The position numbers and the translations under genes are program-made. Below, piece after piece: positions 1 to 8,688 of a DNA stretch of 64,000 nucleotides. The notes beneath the pieces are model-generated. The model did not search any database and was not told the origin of the DNA. It saw nothing but the letters and a program-made list of their open reading frames with translations. Each line of letters opens with the position of its first letter. The first letter of the stretch is position 1. The stretch spans positions 744,001 to 808,000 of the forward strand of contig AAXZ01000001.1 of assembly GCA_000169395.1 (NCBI GenBank). The letters are read 5' to 3'. Source of the stretch: Rhodobacteraceae bacterium HTCC2150 (GTDB lineage Bacteria; Pseudomonadota; Alphaproteobacteria; Rhodobacterales; Rhodobacteraceae).

Positions 1-76
1 TATGAATCACTCGTGCAAGTTTTGGTGCAATGAGTCAAGAGATTTGCATCGCCCAAAAATGCGAAAACTGCGCGGT

Positions 77-943
77 CTATTCCGACAAAACATGTGCCTC
101 ACGCAGGGCATTCCGACTAGGAATCCAAATTTCCGAAGGTGGCGTGCTGAAAATTTGGTCGGTAAAATCTGAAGTTACGCCCTTTGATTTAAAATATTCG
201 CGATCTTTGTTTTCTTGTTCAGTCAAATCCACAAATCGAACCTGATTGGTGCCGTTTGACCGCTCAATGCCCTTAAATTTGTATCCATGAAAACCCAATT
301 CACCCTCGGGTCCAAGTGTATGTTCGCTGCCTGCCATAAAAACGAGCGTGCAAGATGAAAAACATTGTTCGCTTACTTGCGTATCCAATCCATGTTTCGC
401 GATGTCTAAAACCAATGCGCGCGCTGCGAAAACATTGCCGCCTAAACTGTTCAAATCAACAGTGACGATGTCCGGATTGTTTGAAAGCGTAAAAAGTAAA
501 CGCTTGCGCAATGGGTAATCCAGCGCACCCGTCAGTCGCACAGTTTGGCCATCAGGCGAAATCGACAAGGGAATGATGGGCGCCACCAATGGTTTGATCG
601 GTTGAACCATGGAACTGTGCCGTAAAACGGCTTGAAATGTTACGATGCTGGCGCCAAATGGGCCAAGGATCGAGAGGAAAAAAGCGGCCCAAACTAACAT
701 CATACTGCCGCTATCGTGGGTGATGCGATCACCTGTTCGAAACGCACCAACAGCTAACCAAATTGCCGCGGAAAATGAAATAAACCCAAGGCTAAAAATC
801 GACCAAACCGCCCATTCGCGATTGGTGCTTGCGAATGGAAAATAGAGACATGTACAAAGAAACAACAAACCAAGACTGGCAACAACGCGAAAATCACATG
901 ATCCTCGCCAGTATTTGCCAATGAAATTTGTTATTCCTTTCAA
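77..943 (-). CDS. membrane-anchored ClpP/SppA-like serine protease-fold protein
   Basis: A 288-residue protein with three predicted membrane segments (about residues 20-37, 47-67 and 82-105) followed by a ClpP/crotonase-fold domain (about 135-225). Visible in the latter are a Gly-Gly turn (SLGGN, 166-170), a C-x-S-S-C-T motif (194-199) whose serine is in the usual nucleophile position, and GFHGY (217-221) supplying a histidine. This pattern matches periplasmic COG3904-type proteins, for which no substrate is established. The start is TTG at 943, chosen because AGAGGG lies about 7 bases upstream and no better ATG exists. It runs in the same direction as the carboxymuconolactone-decarboxylase-type gene 15 bases upstream, so the two may be co-transcribed. 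The family is fairly certain; proteolytic activity is inferred. Confidence 0.75.
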   Translation of the reverse strand: MKGITNFIGKYWRGSCDFRVVASLGLLFLCTCLYFPFASTNREWAVWSIFSLGFISFSAAIWLAVGAFRTGDRITHDSGSMMLVWAAFFLSILGPFGASIVTFQAVLRHSSMVQPIKPLVAPIIPLSISPDGQTVRLTGALDYPLRKRLLFTLSNNPDIVTVDLNSLGGNVFAARALVLDIAKHGLDTQVSEQCFSSCTLVFMAGSEHTLGPEGELGFHGYKFKGIERSNGTNQVRFVDLTEQENKDREYFKSKGVTSDFTDQIFSTPPSEIWIPSRNALREAHVLSE

Positions 944-958
944 TGCGAACCCTCTTAT

Positions 959-1342
959 TTATTCCTCATCCAAAACCTTCTTGGCCACGCGAAAGCATTC
1001 CAATGCCTGTGGTACACCACAGTAAATGCCTATTACATGAATGATTGCACGGATTTCTTCACGACTAACACCATTTGTGATCGCCCCGCGGCAATGGATT
1101 TCCCATTCGTGCATCTTGCCCAAAGCGCCAATCATTGAAAGATTCATCATTGAACGCGTTTTGGCCGGAATAACATCGTCACCCCAACCAAACCCCCAAC
1201 ACCATGCGGTCATCGCCTCTTGAAACGGGCGCGTGAAATCATCGGCGGCGGCCAAATTTTTTTCAACATATTCGGCGCCTAGTGTCGCTTTGCGTTGCTC
1301 TAAGCCTTTCAAAAACAAGTCTTCATCGAACGTATCAGCCAT
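959..1342 (-). CDS. carboxymuconolactone decarboxylase (CMD)-family protein
   Basis: A 127-residue all-helical CMD/AhpD-fold protein. The family core is visible: E-x-H-C-R-G-A-x-x-N-G (81-91), then I-x-x-x-x-x-H-x-x-x-Y-C-G-x-P-x-A (about 98-113). It lacks the paired CxxC of AhpD-type peroxidase partners, so a decarboxylase or isomerase-like role is more likely than a redox one. The ATG at 1342 is chosen because AAAGGAAGA precedes it by 5 bases; longer in-frame extensions upstream have no comparable site. It is divergent from the catabolic operon starting at 1508, with a 165-base shared upstream region, which suggests a link to that pathway. The precise substrate is unknown. Confidence 0.85.
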   Translation of the reverse strand: MADTFDEDLFLKGLEQRKATLGAEYVEKNLAAADDFTRPFQEAMTAWCWGFGWGDDVIPAKTRSMMNLSMIGALGKMHEWEIHCRGAITNGVSREEIRAIIHVIGIYCGVPQALECFRVAKKVLDEE

Positions 1343-1507
1343 CGTGTCTTCCTTTTTGATTGAGGTTTTAAAAATAGTGGCAAATTGCGCTGTAAATGTA
1401 CACGTCGATAAACGACATGAATTGGCGCAAAGTTGCATTCGTGTGCTTGCAATTTCTGCAAAAAAGAGTGGAACTCGGCGCATCCCGTGAACACAAGGAA
1501 TCAACTA

Positions 1508-2668
1508 ATGAATTTCGGCATGACAGAAGAACAGACAATGATCGTGGATACCGTTCGCGCCTTTGTTGAAAACGAAATTTATCCGCACGAGGCCGAGGTT
1601 GAACGTACGGGTATCGTACCAGAAGAAGTTGCGGCAACGATCAAGCAAAAAACCATTGATCTAGGGTTTTACGCCTGCAATTTTCCAGAAAGTGTCGGTG
1701 GCGCGGGGCTAAACCATTTGGAATTCGCGTTAGTTGAGCGTGAACTTGGTCGTGGCAGCATGGCCTTGAACCATTTCTTTGGGCGTCCGCAGGGAATTTT
1801 GATGGCGTGCGAAGGTGAACAGATTGAACGTTATCTTTTGCCAGCCGTGCAAGGTAAACGCATGGACGCTTTGGCCATGACCGAACCGGGCGCTGGTTCT
1901 GATGTGCGTGGCATGAAGTGTAACGCTGTGCGAGATGGTGGTGATTGGGTTATAAACGGCACCAAGCATTTCATTTCAGGGGCAGACCACGCTGATTTCA
2001 TCATCGTGTTTATTGCCACAGGCGAAGATCAAACACCACGCGGCCCCAAGAAACGCATCACCGCCTTTTTGGTAGATCGTGGCACGCCCGGCTTTACCAT
2101 TCGGGATGGGTATAAATCAGTGTCCCATCGTGGATACAACAATATGATCCTTGAATTTAACGATTGCCGTTTGCCAGATGCACAAGTGTTGGGCGAGGTT
2201 GATGGTGGATTTGCTGTCATGAATGAATGGCTTTATGCCACGCGGATTACGGTGGCGACCATGGCGGTAGGTCGTGCCCGTCGCTGTTTTGATATGGGGC
2301 TGAATTATGCCGCGGAACGCGAACAATTTGGTCAGGCTATCGGCAAATTCCAAGGTGTCAGCTTTCAGTTGGCTGATATGATCACAGAAATTGATGCAGC
2401 GGATTATCTGACATTGGCGTCCGCTTGGCGTTTAGATCAAGGGTTGCCAGCCAACCGTGAAATCGCAAGCGCGAAAGTCTATGCATCCGAAATGTTGGCC
2501 CGCGTTACAGACGCCACGTTGCAGATATTTGGCGGTATGGGCTTGATGGATGATTTTCCAATTGAACGGTTCTGGCGCGATGCGCGTGTTGAACGCATAT
2601 GGGACGGTACCAGCGAAATTCAGCGTCACATTATCAGCCGCGAATTGCTGCGTCCCTTGGGTGCATAA
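1508..2668 (+). CDS. acyl-CoA dehydrogenase family protein
   Basis: A 386-residue FAD-dependent acyl-CoA dehydrogenase, full family length. Visible are MTEPGAGSDV (flavin/substrate loop), the EREQFGQAIGKFQ helix and the C-terminal GTSEIQRHI segment. The position usually held by the catalytic glutamate of short/medium-chain enzymes (YEGT) reads W-D-G-T here, so the base is aspartate or lies elsewhere. The ATG at 1508 follows AAGGA at 7 bases. The gene overlaps the next one by one base (TAATG), the first of five tightly packed genes up to 7671, so it probably oxidises the CoA thioester made by its neighbour. Substrate unknown. Confidence 0.93.
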   Translation: MNFGMTEEQTMIVDTVRAFVENEIYPHEAEVERTGIVPEEVAATIKQKTIDLGFYACNFPESVGGAGLNHLEFALVERELGRGSMALNHFFGRPQGILMACEGEQIERYLLPAVQGKRMDALAMTEPGAGSDVRGMKCNAVRDGGDWVINGTKHFISGADHADFIIVFIATGEDQTPRGPKKRITAFLVDRGTPGFTIRDGYKSVSHRGYNNMILEFNDCRLPDAQVLGEVDGGFAVMNEWLYATRITVATMAVGRARRCFDMGLNYAAEREQFGQAIGKFQGVSFQLADMITEIDAADYLTLASAWRLDQGLPANREIASAKVYASEMLARVTDATLQIFGGMGLMDDFPIERFWRDARVERIWDGTSEIQRHIISRELLRPLGA

Positions 2669-4713
2669 TGCGGGATCTAAAACGACTGCTTAACCCCAAA
2701 ACCATTGCATTTATTGGCGGCCGTGATGCCGCCGAGGCTGTCCGTGTGTGTCGCCGGTTTGGTTTTGAGGGTGAGATTTGGCCCATCAGTCCCAGCCGAA
2801 GTGAAATGGACGGGATCAAAATTTTTGCCAGTTTGGATGATTTACCAAGTGTCCCTGATCTGGCTTTTGTCGGTGTGAACCGCAACGCGGCCCTTGGGGT
2901 TGTGCGGGATCTTGCGGCCATGGGCGTTGGCGGAGCCATCATTTATGCCAGCGGATTTCAAGAAAGCGTGGCTGAAATCGATGGTGGTGCCGAATTACAG
3001 ATCGAACTGCTGGCCGCCGCTGGTGATATGCCAATTATGGGCCCAAATTGTTATGGCATAATCAACGCGGCCACTGGGGCATGTTGTTGGCCCTCAGAAC
3101 ATGGTGTGGCGCGGGTGGATCGCGGGGTTGCGATCCTTTCACAAAGCACAAACATCGTGATTTCCATGAGCATGCAGCGGCGGGCATTGCCTGTGGCCTA
3201 TATCGGCACGGTCGGCAATCAAGCCCAGTTGGGGTTTTCTGATATCGGTGCCGCCTTGTTGGAAATGGATCACATCACGGCGCTGGGCATGTATGTTGAG
3301 GGCATCGACAGTGCCGCTGGATTTGAAGAATTGGCGGCCACCGCTCGGCGATTGGGCAAACCAATTGTTGTTGTGAAATCTGGCCGATCAGAAGCCGCCG
3401 CCAAGGCCACGCTTTCGCATACAGCGGCGTTAGCAGGATCAGACGTTGCAGCGGATGCGTTTTTTAAACGCCTCGGAATGGCGCGTGTAGACAGCTTTAC
3501 GGAATTTTTGGAAACGCTGAAACTTTTCCATGTGCATGGCGCGCTGACTGGAAATCGCCTGTCAGCAATGTCATGTTCTGGTGGCGAGGCTGCGCACATC
3601 AGCGATGTTGCTCGTGATCTGAATGTTGAGTTTCCAGCGCTGACAGACGCCCATAAGAAGCAAGTTAAAGATACGCTTTCTGATATGGTCACAGTGTCAA
3701 ATCCACTTGATTACCATACATTCATTTGGGCCGATCAAAAACGAATGACCGCGTCTTTTGGGGCTATGCTGTCTGGTGATTTTGATCTTTCTTTTTTGAT
3801 TTTGGATTGGGTACGACAGGGTCGGTGCAGTGAGGTTGATTGGCAGCCCGCAATTGCCGCCATATTAGAGGCCGCGCGGACGACTGGCCGCAAAACCGGC
3901 GTCTTGGCCTCTTTGCCAGAAAACATGCCCGAAGAAGTGGCCGAGCAATTGATGGACGCTGGCGTTGTGCCCTTATGTGGCTTTCATGATGCATTGGTGG
4001 CGGTGCAAGCATCGGCTTTTGTTGCGGATATGTGGGCAAAACCACCCGCCCAAGCATTGGCTGGTGTTGGCAATGGTGAAGACGAAAGTGAAACCTTGGA
4101 TGAAGCAGCCTCAAAGCAAGCTTTGGCCGCCTTTGGTGCGCCCGTTCCTATGGGGAATGTTTTGTCCAAACCTAGTGATGTCGAGCAATTACGCGGCGAT
4201 AAATATGCGCTTAAGGCTTTAGGCATTGCCCATAAAACAGAATCTAAGGCGGTCGTCTTGAACCTAACACTCTCGGGTATTCCCGCGGCAATGGACGAAA
4301 TGACCCATAGATTGGGTATCACGCGTTTCATAGCTGAACCCATGGCCCCGAAACCGATGGTGGAAATTTTAATTGGGGTTACCCGTGATGCACCGTTTGG
4401 TTTGTCCCTGACTTTGGGCGCGGGTGGCGTTTTGGCCGAAGTGATGCGAGACAGCGAAACATTGTTGTTACCTTGCGATGAAAATGACATTCGCTTAGCG
4501 CTGCAACGTTTGAAAATCGCGCCAATTTTAAATGGGTATCGCGGCGATCGCGGTGCTGACATCAACGCGATTGTTGCAGCGGTGAAATCGATTGCCGATT
4601 ATGCGGTGGCCAATCACACCACCATACAAGAACTTGATGTAAATCCTCTGATGGTCTGGTCCAATGGGGCCTTGGTCGTAGATGCGCTGATTGTGCGCAA
4701 CAAAGCTGTTTGA
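2668..4713 (+). CDS. NDP-forming acyl-CoA synthetase (acetate--CoA ligase family)
   Basis: A 681-residue single-chain acyl-CoA synthetase of the ADP-forming/Pat2-like superfamily. The order of domains is an N-terminal CoA-binding Rossmann domain (IAFIGGRD near residue 15), a succinyl-CoA-ligase-like region with GPNCYGIIN and the conserved SHTAALAGSD loop (about 250), and a C-terminal ATP-grasp domain (about 470-680) ending in ELDVNPLMV. It activates a carboxylic acid to its CoA thioester using ATP. The start at 2668 overlaps the stop of the acyl-CoA dehydrogenase gene, consistent with translational coupling. Members of this family activate acetate, aryl acids such as ferulate, and other acids; the sequence alone does not choose among them. 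Confidence 0.9.
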   Translation: MRDLKRLLNPKTIAFIGGRDAAEAVRVCRRFGFEGEIWPISPSRSEMDGIKIFASLDDLPSVPDLAFVGVNRNAALGVVRDLAAMGVGGAIIYASGFQESVAEIDGGAELQIELLAAAGDMPIMGPNCYGIINAATGACCWPSEHGVARVDRGVAILSQSTNIVISMSMQRRALPVAYIGTVGNQAQLGFSDIGAALLEMDHITALGMYVEGIDSAAGFEELAATARRLGKPIVVVKSGRSEAAAKATLSHTAALAGSDVAADAFFKRLGMARVDSFTEFLETLKLFHVHGALTGNRLSAMSCSGGEAAHISDVARDLNVEFPALTDAHKKQVKDTLSDMVTVSNPLDYHTFIWADQKRMTASFGAMLSGDFDLSFLILDWVRQGRCSEVDWQPAIAAILEAARTTGRKTGVLASLPENMPEEVAEQLMDAGVVPLCGFHDALVAVQASAFVADMWAKPPAQALAGVGNGEDESETLDEAASKQALAAFGAPVPMGNVLSKPSDVEQLRGDKYALKALGIAHKTESKAVVLNLTLSGIPAAMDEMTHRLGITRFIAEPMAPKPMVEILIGVTRDAPFGLSLTLGAGGVLAEVMRDSETLLLPCDENDIRLALQRLKIAPILNGYRGDRGADINAIVAAVKSIADYAVANHTTIQELDVNPLMVWSNGALVVDALIVRNKAV

Positions 4714-4724
4714 AAGGCAATGCT

Positions 4725-5780
4725 ATGGAAGTTTTGAAAAACCCGTTTCTGGGTCGTGGAATGGAATGCGATGCATTCCAAGGCGTACCGTTTCCCAGCG
4801 TTGATGTGGCTTCGGTTCGTGCGTTGCTGGATCGTTGCCCAAAACATGGGGCAACGGAATTGGTTGATGCACAGTTTTTGGCGCAACAGGCAGGCGTTGC
4901 CAAGTTTTTCGTAAAAGACGAACGATCCCGCATGGGTTTGGGCAGCTTTAAGGCGCTAGGTGCAGCATTTGTAATTGCGTGCGATGCCGTCACTGAAAAC
5001 GCAATCAATCCTGAAGGTGCCTTGGCAGGGCGCACATATGTGACCGCATCCGCTGGCAATCACGGCATGTCTGTCGCTGCTGGGGCCAAGGTTTTTGGTG
5101 CAACGGCAGTAATTTATTTGGCCAATACTGTTCCTGAAAGTTTTGCTGGCCGTCTGGCGGCAATGGGCGCAACAGTTGTTCGTGCGGGCGATGATTATGA
5201 GGCCTCAATGGCCGCCGCGCAGCAAGCTGCAGCCGACAACAATTGGGCGCTTTTGACCGACAGTTCATGGGCGGGTTATACGGATATGGCCCATGGCGTT
5301 ATGCAGGGATATATGCAAATGGCGGCAGAGGCGATTGAACAAATGCCTTGCCCGCCAAGCCATGTTTTCTTGCAAGCAGGTGTTGGTGGCATGGCGGGTG
5401 CCATGGCTGCCCTTATCCGTAAAGAATGGAATACAACACCAGTGATTGTTGTTGTTGAGCCTGAATTTGCCCCTGCTTTGATCGACAGTATTCGGGCGGG
5501 TAAACCCGTTGCGACCACCGGACCAGTATCTGATATGGGTCGTTTGGATTGCAAAGAACCGTCCTTTGTGGCGCTTAAAGGATTGGCACGAGATGCTGAT
5601 TATTTCCTGACAATTACAGAAGAACAGGCCGCGTGTGGCGTTGAAATCATTGCCAAAGCGGGTCTTGAAACATCGGCATCTGGTGGTGCTGGAATGGCAG
5701 CGGCCCTGATTGCACCGAATGAATTGGGTTTGGATGAAAATTCGGTTGTTCTAACTTTCCTTTCAGAAGGGCCAGCATGA
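4725..5780 (+). CDS. diaminopropionate ammonia-lyase-like PLP enzyme
   Basis: A 351-residue fold-type II PLP enzyme. The segment FVKDERSRMGLGSFKALG (about 62-79) is the diaminopropionate ammonia-lyase signature, with K76 as the expected Schiff-base lysine; ASAGNHGMS is the phosphate-adjacent loop. The known reaction converts 2,3-diaminopropionate to pyruvate and ammonia, but threonine-dehydratase-like activities on related beta-substituted amino acids are possible. At 351 residues it is shorter than the roughly 400-residue enterobacterial enzyme. The ATG at 4725 follows AAAGG; a TTG at 4710 is an alternative. Its stop overlaps the start of the M24 hydrolase gene (ATGA). Confidence 0.85.
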   Translation: MEVLKNPFLGRGMECDAFQGVPFPSVDVASVRALLDRCPKHGATELVDAQFLAQQAGVAKFFVKDERSRMGLGSFKALGAAFVIACDAVTENAINPEGALAGRTYVTASAGNHGMSVAAGAKVFGATAVIYLANTVPESFAGRLAAMGATVVRAGDDYEASMAAAQQAAADNNWALLTDSSWAGYTDMAHGVMQGYMQMAAEAIEQMPCPPSHVFLQAGVGGMAGAMAALIRKEWNTTPVIVVVEPEFAPALIDSIRAGKPVATTGPVSDMGRLDCKEPSFVALKGLARDADYFLTITEEQAACGVEIIAKAGLETSASGGAGMAAALIAPNELGLDENSVVLTFLSEGPA

Positions 5781-6931
5781 TGCAAAAACGCGGATTTCCA
5801 AAAGCAGAATTTCAACAAAGAGTCGCCAAGGCTCAAGCGCGCATGGCAAAGGTGGGCTTAGCGGCACTTTTGTTAACGACTGAAACCGAAGTACGTTATT
5901 TCACTGGGTTTTTGACGCGGTTTTGGGAAAGTCCTTCGCGGCCTTGGTTCTTGATTGTGCCTGCAAGTGGCGACCCCATTGCTGTGATCCCGGCGATTGG
6001 CGGGGTTTTAATGGGTCAATCGTGGATCACAGATATTCGCACATGGTTGTCACCTAATCCCGAAGACGAAGGTATTGGCCTTCTATCTGAAGCGCTGTGC
6101 GAAGTTGCTGAAAATGGTAACGTCGGCTTACCCATGGGCCCTGAAAGTTATTTGCGTTTACCCTTGGCTGAATACGAACGACTAAAATCACTGACACCAT
6201 GTAATTTCGTTTCTGATCAAGACATTGTCGCCGATCTTAGGGCGGTTAAATCGCAGGCTGAAATCGCCAAAATAAAAGCATCCTGTGATGTTGCGGCGCG
6301 TGCTTTCGCTAAGGTGCCTGAATGGGCTGCCGAAGGTATGGGTCTTGATCAAGTGTTTCGGCAGTTCCAAAGCAGTTGCCTGCTAGAAGGTGCCGAATTC
6401 TTAGCCTACCTTTCTGGTGCTGCGGAACAAGGTGGTTATGGTGATGTTATTTCCCCCGCAGGCCCCAAACCTTTGGCCACTGGCGACGTATTGATGCTGG
6501 ATACAGGCGTGGTTCTTGACGGATATTTTTGTGATTATGATCGCAATTATTCTGTTGGTATGCCTTCAGATGCTGTTCGATCTGCCCACGCACGTTTAAT
6601 CGAGGCATCAGACACGGCGTTTTCATGTGCCAAACCTGGTGTAACGGCGGCGGATTTGTATCATGCAATGGATGGGGTTTTAACCGGTGGTCAAGGCGGC
6701 GGGGATGCAGGGCGTTTGGGCCATGGATTGGGCATGCAGTTAACCGAAGGCTTGTCACTGATCCCCCAAGATCAAACTGTTTTGACGGCAGGCATGGTTA
6801 TCACTTTGGAACCGGGCATTGAGGTTTCCGCAGGCAAAGTCATGGTTCATGAAGAAAACGTAGTAATAACAGAAACCGGTGCTGAATATTTATCACCAAG
6901 AATGGATGCTGAAATTCCAAGAATAGGCTGA
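5777..6931 (+). CDS. M24-family metallohydrolase (Xaa-Pro peptidase/creatinase fold)
   Basis: A 384-residue pita-bread-fold hydrolase with an N-terminal creatinase-like domain and a C-terminal M24 catalytic domain. All five metal-ligand positions are visible: two Asp in LMLDTGVVLDGYFCDYDRN, His in GRLGHGLGMQL, Glu in LEPGIEV and Glu in HEENVVIT. Members cleave Xaa-Pro peptides, or C-N bonds in small molecules such as creatine or ectoine. Being embedded between an ammonia-lyase and an Asp/Glu-racemase-family gene argues for a small amidine or acylated amino acid rather than a peptide. A second possible start lies one codon in, at 5780. Confidence 0.88.
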   Translation: MMQKRGFPKAEFQQRVAKAQARMAKVGLAALLLTTETEVRYFTGFLTRFWESPSRPWFLIVPASGDPIAVIPAIGGVLMGQSWITDIRTWLSPNPEDEGIGLLSEALCEVAENGNVGLPMGPESYLRLPLAEYERLKSLTPCNFVSDQDIVADLRAVKSQAEIAKIKASCDVAARAFAKVPEWAAEGMGLDQVFRQFQSSCLLEGAEFLAYLSGAAEQGGYGDVISPAGPKPLATGDVLMLDTGVVLDGYFCDYDRNYSVGMPSDAVRSAHARLIEASDTAFSCAKPGVTAADLYHAMDGVLTGGQGGGDAGRLGHGLGMQLTEGLSLIPQDQTVLTAGMVITLEPGIEVSAGKVMVHEENVVITETGAEYLSPRMDAEIPRIG

Positions 6932-6933
6932 AA

Positions 6934-7671
6934 ATGACAAGTTTTGAGTATGAAATTGGTGATGTTATCGGCACGCGGGCAACGCTAGGCCTTGTTGCGC
7001 TGCAAACCGACGAAACGTTGGAACACGATCTATCGCGTCTTTTGCCGCGTGATGGGGTGACGTTGTACACAAGTCGCGTTCCCTCTGGAGCAGAAGTAAC
7101 CGAGGAAACATTAGGTGAAATGGCATCGCATTTAACGGCGTCGGCGGCACTGTTCCCACCAGCGGCGCCCTTGGATGTCGTTGGGTATGGTTGCACGTCC
7201 GGCACGTCGGTAATTGGGGCCCCAAGCATTCACGAATTGATCAAAAGTGGATGTAATGCGCGCCGTGTCACAGAACCGGTTTCCGCACTCATTGCGGCGT
7301 GCAAAGAGCTTGGCATAGCAAAACTTGGGTTTTTGTCCCCTTACATAGAAGACGTTTCTATCCATCTAAGAACAACTCTTGAAAAATCCAGCATACAATC
7401 ACCGGTATTTGGCAGTTTTAATGAAGGTGAAGAGGCCAAAGTTGCACGGATTGATACGGCGTCAATTGTGAATGCTGGGGTGGCATTGGGCCAAGATCTA
7501 GATTGTCAGGCACTCTTTTTGTCGTGCACCAATTTGCGTACTTTGGATGCGATCCCAGAGATTGAAAAAACAATAAATAAACCTGTTTTGTCATCAAATT
7601 TGGTGTTGGGGTGGCATATGGCCAAGCTTGCTGGTTTGCCCGAGGCCGACAGTATTCTCTCCGCTAAATAA
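6934..7671 (+). CDS. Asp/Glu racemase superfamily protein (maleate isomerase/EutA-like)
   Basis: A 245-residue protein of the Asp/Glu/hydantoin racemase superfamily. Two cysteines sit in the expected catalytic loops, GYGCTSGTS (about 88-96) and FLSCTNLRT (about 189-197), and each is followed by the characteristic threonine. The arrangement resembles maleate cis-trans isomerase, arylmalonate decarboxylase and the EutA protein of hydroxyectoine catabolism. It is the last gene of the five-gene operon, two bases after the M24 hydrolase stop. I infer an epimerase, isomerase or decarboxylase step in the same pathway. There is no nearby ectABC, DoeB or EutC homologue to prove an ectoine role. Confidence 0.82.
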   Translation: MTSFEYEIGDVIGTRATLGLVALQTDETLEHDLSRLLPRDGVTLYTSRVPSGAEVTEETLGEMASHLTASAALFPPAAPLDVVGYGCTSGTSVIGAPSIHELIKSGCNARRVTEPVSALIAACKELGIAKLGFLSPYIEDVSIHLRTTLEKSSIQSPVFGSFNEGEEAKVARIDTASIVNAGVALGQDLDCQALFLSCTNLRTLDAIPEIEKTINKPVLSSNLVLGWHMAKLAGLPEADSILSAK

Positions 7672-7812
7672 AACGCAGTTACGTCTAATTTTAAGTATTT
7701 GATGTACCTGAAGGCTTGGCCCCCAGGCTATAATTAACATCATATTTATTGTACGCACGGCAAGTTCCCCTGAGATTGTTTTCCCGTTGTAGGGACAAAG
7801 AAAGGGATAAGA

Positions 7813-8685
7813 ATGAAATTGCTTGCGAGATTGTTTAAACCAATCGCACGGGGTGCGTGCGCCAGTGTTCTAATGCTTGGGTTCTTGCCATCCACTGTCA
7901 TGGCTGATGTGCAGCTGGTTTTTGGGGCGTATACCGCAGATAAACCCACGGCTGTTGTAAAGAAATTCCAGCCGTTTCTGAATCTATTGGCGCAAGAGTT
8001 GACCCAAGAAATGGGTGAACCAGTCAAAATAAAGATGAAAATCGCCCGCAGTTATGACGCTGGCATTGACGATTTGGTACAAGGTCGCGTTGATTTTTCA
8101 CGCTTTGGTCCCGCTTCTTATATTACAGCAAAAAACAGTGCCCCAGGTATCGGTATCATCGCCATGGAAACAACAGATGGGCAGAAGGTGTTTAACGGTG
8201 TGGTCGCGGTTCACAATGACAGTGACATTACCTCAATTGCGGATATTCGCGGTCGAAGTTTTGCATTTGGTGATAATCTATCAACGATAGGGCGGTATTT
8301 AGCACAGGATTTGCTGTTAGGCGAAAATATCAAGGCGAGCGATCTTTCAAAATTCGACTATTTAGGTCGGCACGACGCCGTTGGTGCCGCGGTTGGTGCT
8401 GGCACTTTTGATGCGGGCGCACTTAAATCTTCGACTTTTAACAAGCTGGTCAAAAAGAGTGTTCCGATCAAAATATTACAGACCTTTGACAATGTAACAA
8501 AACCTTGGTTGCACCGCGCCAGCCTTGACCCTCGAACGGTATCGGCAATGCAAAACGTCTTCATTGAAATGGCATCATCAGATGTTCGTGACGCCATCAC
8601 TGGCACAGGTTTTGTGGCTGGTACTGACGAAGACTATCAATTAATTCGCCGCGCCATGGAACGCAGCGTCAGCTTCGGAGGATAA
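7813..8685 (+). CDS. PhnD-like periplasmic substrate-binding protein (probable sensor partner)
   Basis: A 290-residue protein with a signal peptide (basic MKLLARLFK, hydrophobic core, likely cleavage after A31) and a phosphate/phosphite/phosphonate-binding PhnD-type domain. Typical segments are the opening beta strand LVFGAYTADKP, the hinge region VDFSRFGPASYI, and IADIRGRSFAFGD. No permease or ATPase gene follows. Instead a membrane histidine kinase begins 4 bases after the stop. Such pairs usually act as a periplasmic ligand receptor for the kinase, as TorT does for TorS. A TATAAT lies at 7729-7734, but no convincing -35 is seen. The ligand cannot be assigned from the sequence. Confidence 0.85.
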   Translation: MKLLARLFKPIARGACASVLMLGFLPSTVMADVQLVFGAYTADKPTAVVKKFQPFLNLLAQELTQEMGEPVKIKMKIARSYDAGIDDLVQGRVDFSRFGPASYITAKNSAPGIGIIAMETTDGQKVFNGVVAVHNDSDITSIADIRGRSFAFGDNLSTIGRYLAQDLLLGENIKASDLSKFDYLGRHDAVGAAVGAGTFDAGALKSSTFNKLVKKSVPIKILQTFDNVTKPWLHRASLDPRTVSAMQNVFIEMASSDVRDAITGTGFVAGTDEDYQLIRRAMERSVSFGG

Positions 8686-8688
8686 TTA

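Noticed and set aside
3984-4565. Minus-strand 193-codon open frame
   Set aside because: Antisense shadow of the ATP-grasp part of the acyl-CoA synthetase gene.
1508-7671. Assignment of the five-gene operon to ectoine or hydroxyectoine degradation
   Set aside because: Only family-level parallels exist. The M24 protein lacks the sequence feel of DoeA/EutD, the PLP enzyme carries the diaminopropionate ammonia-lyase signature rather than EutB's, and doeB, eutC and a transporter are absent.
7716-7734. Sigma-54 promoter upstream of the PhnD-like gene (TGGCCCCCAGGC)
   Set aside because: The GG and GC doublets are 9 bases apart rather than the required 12.
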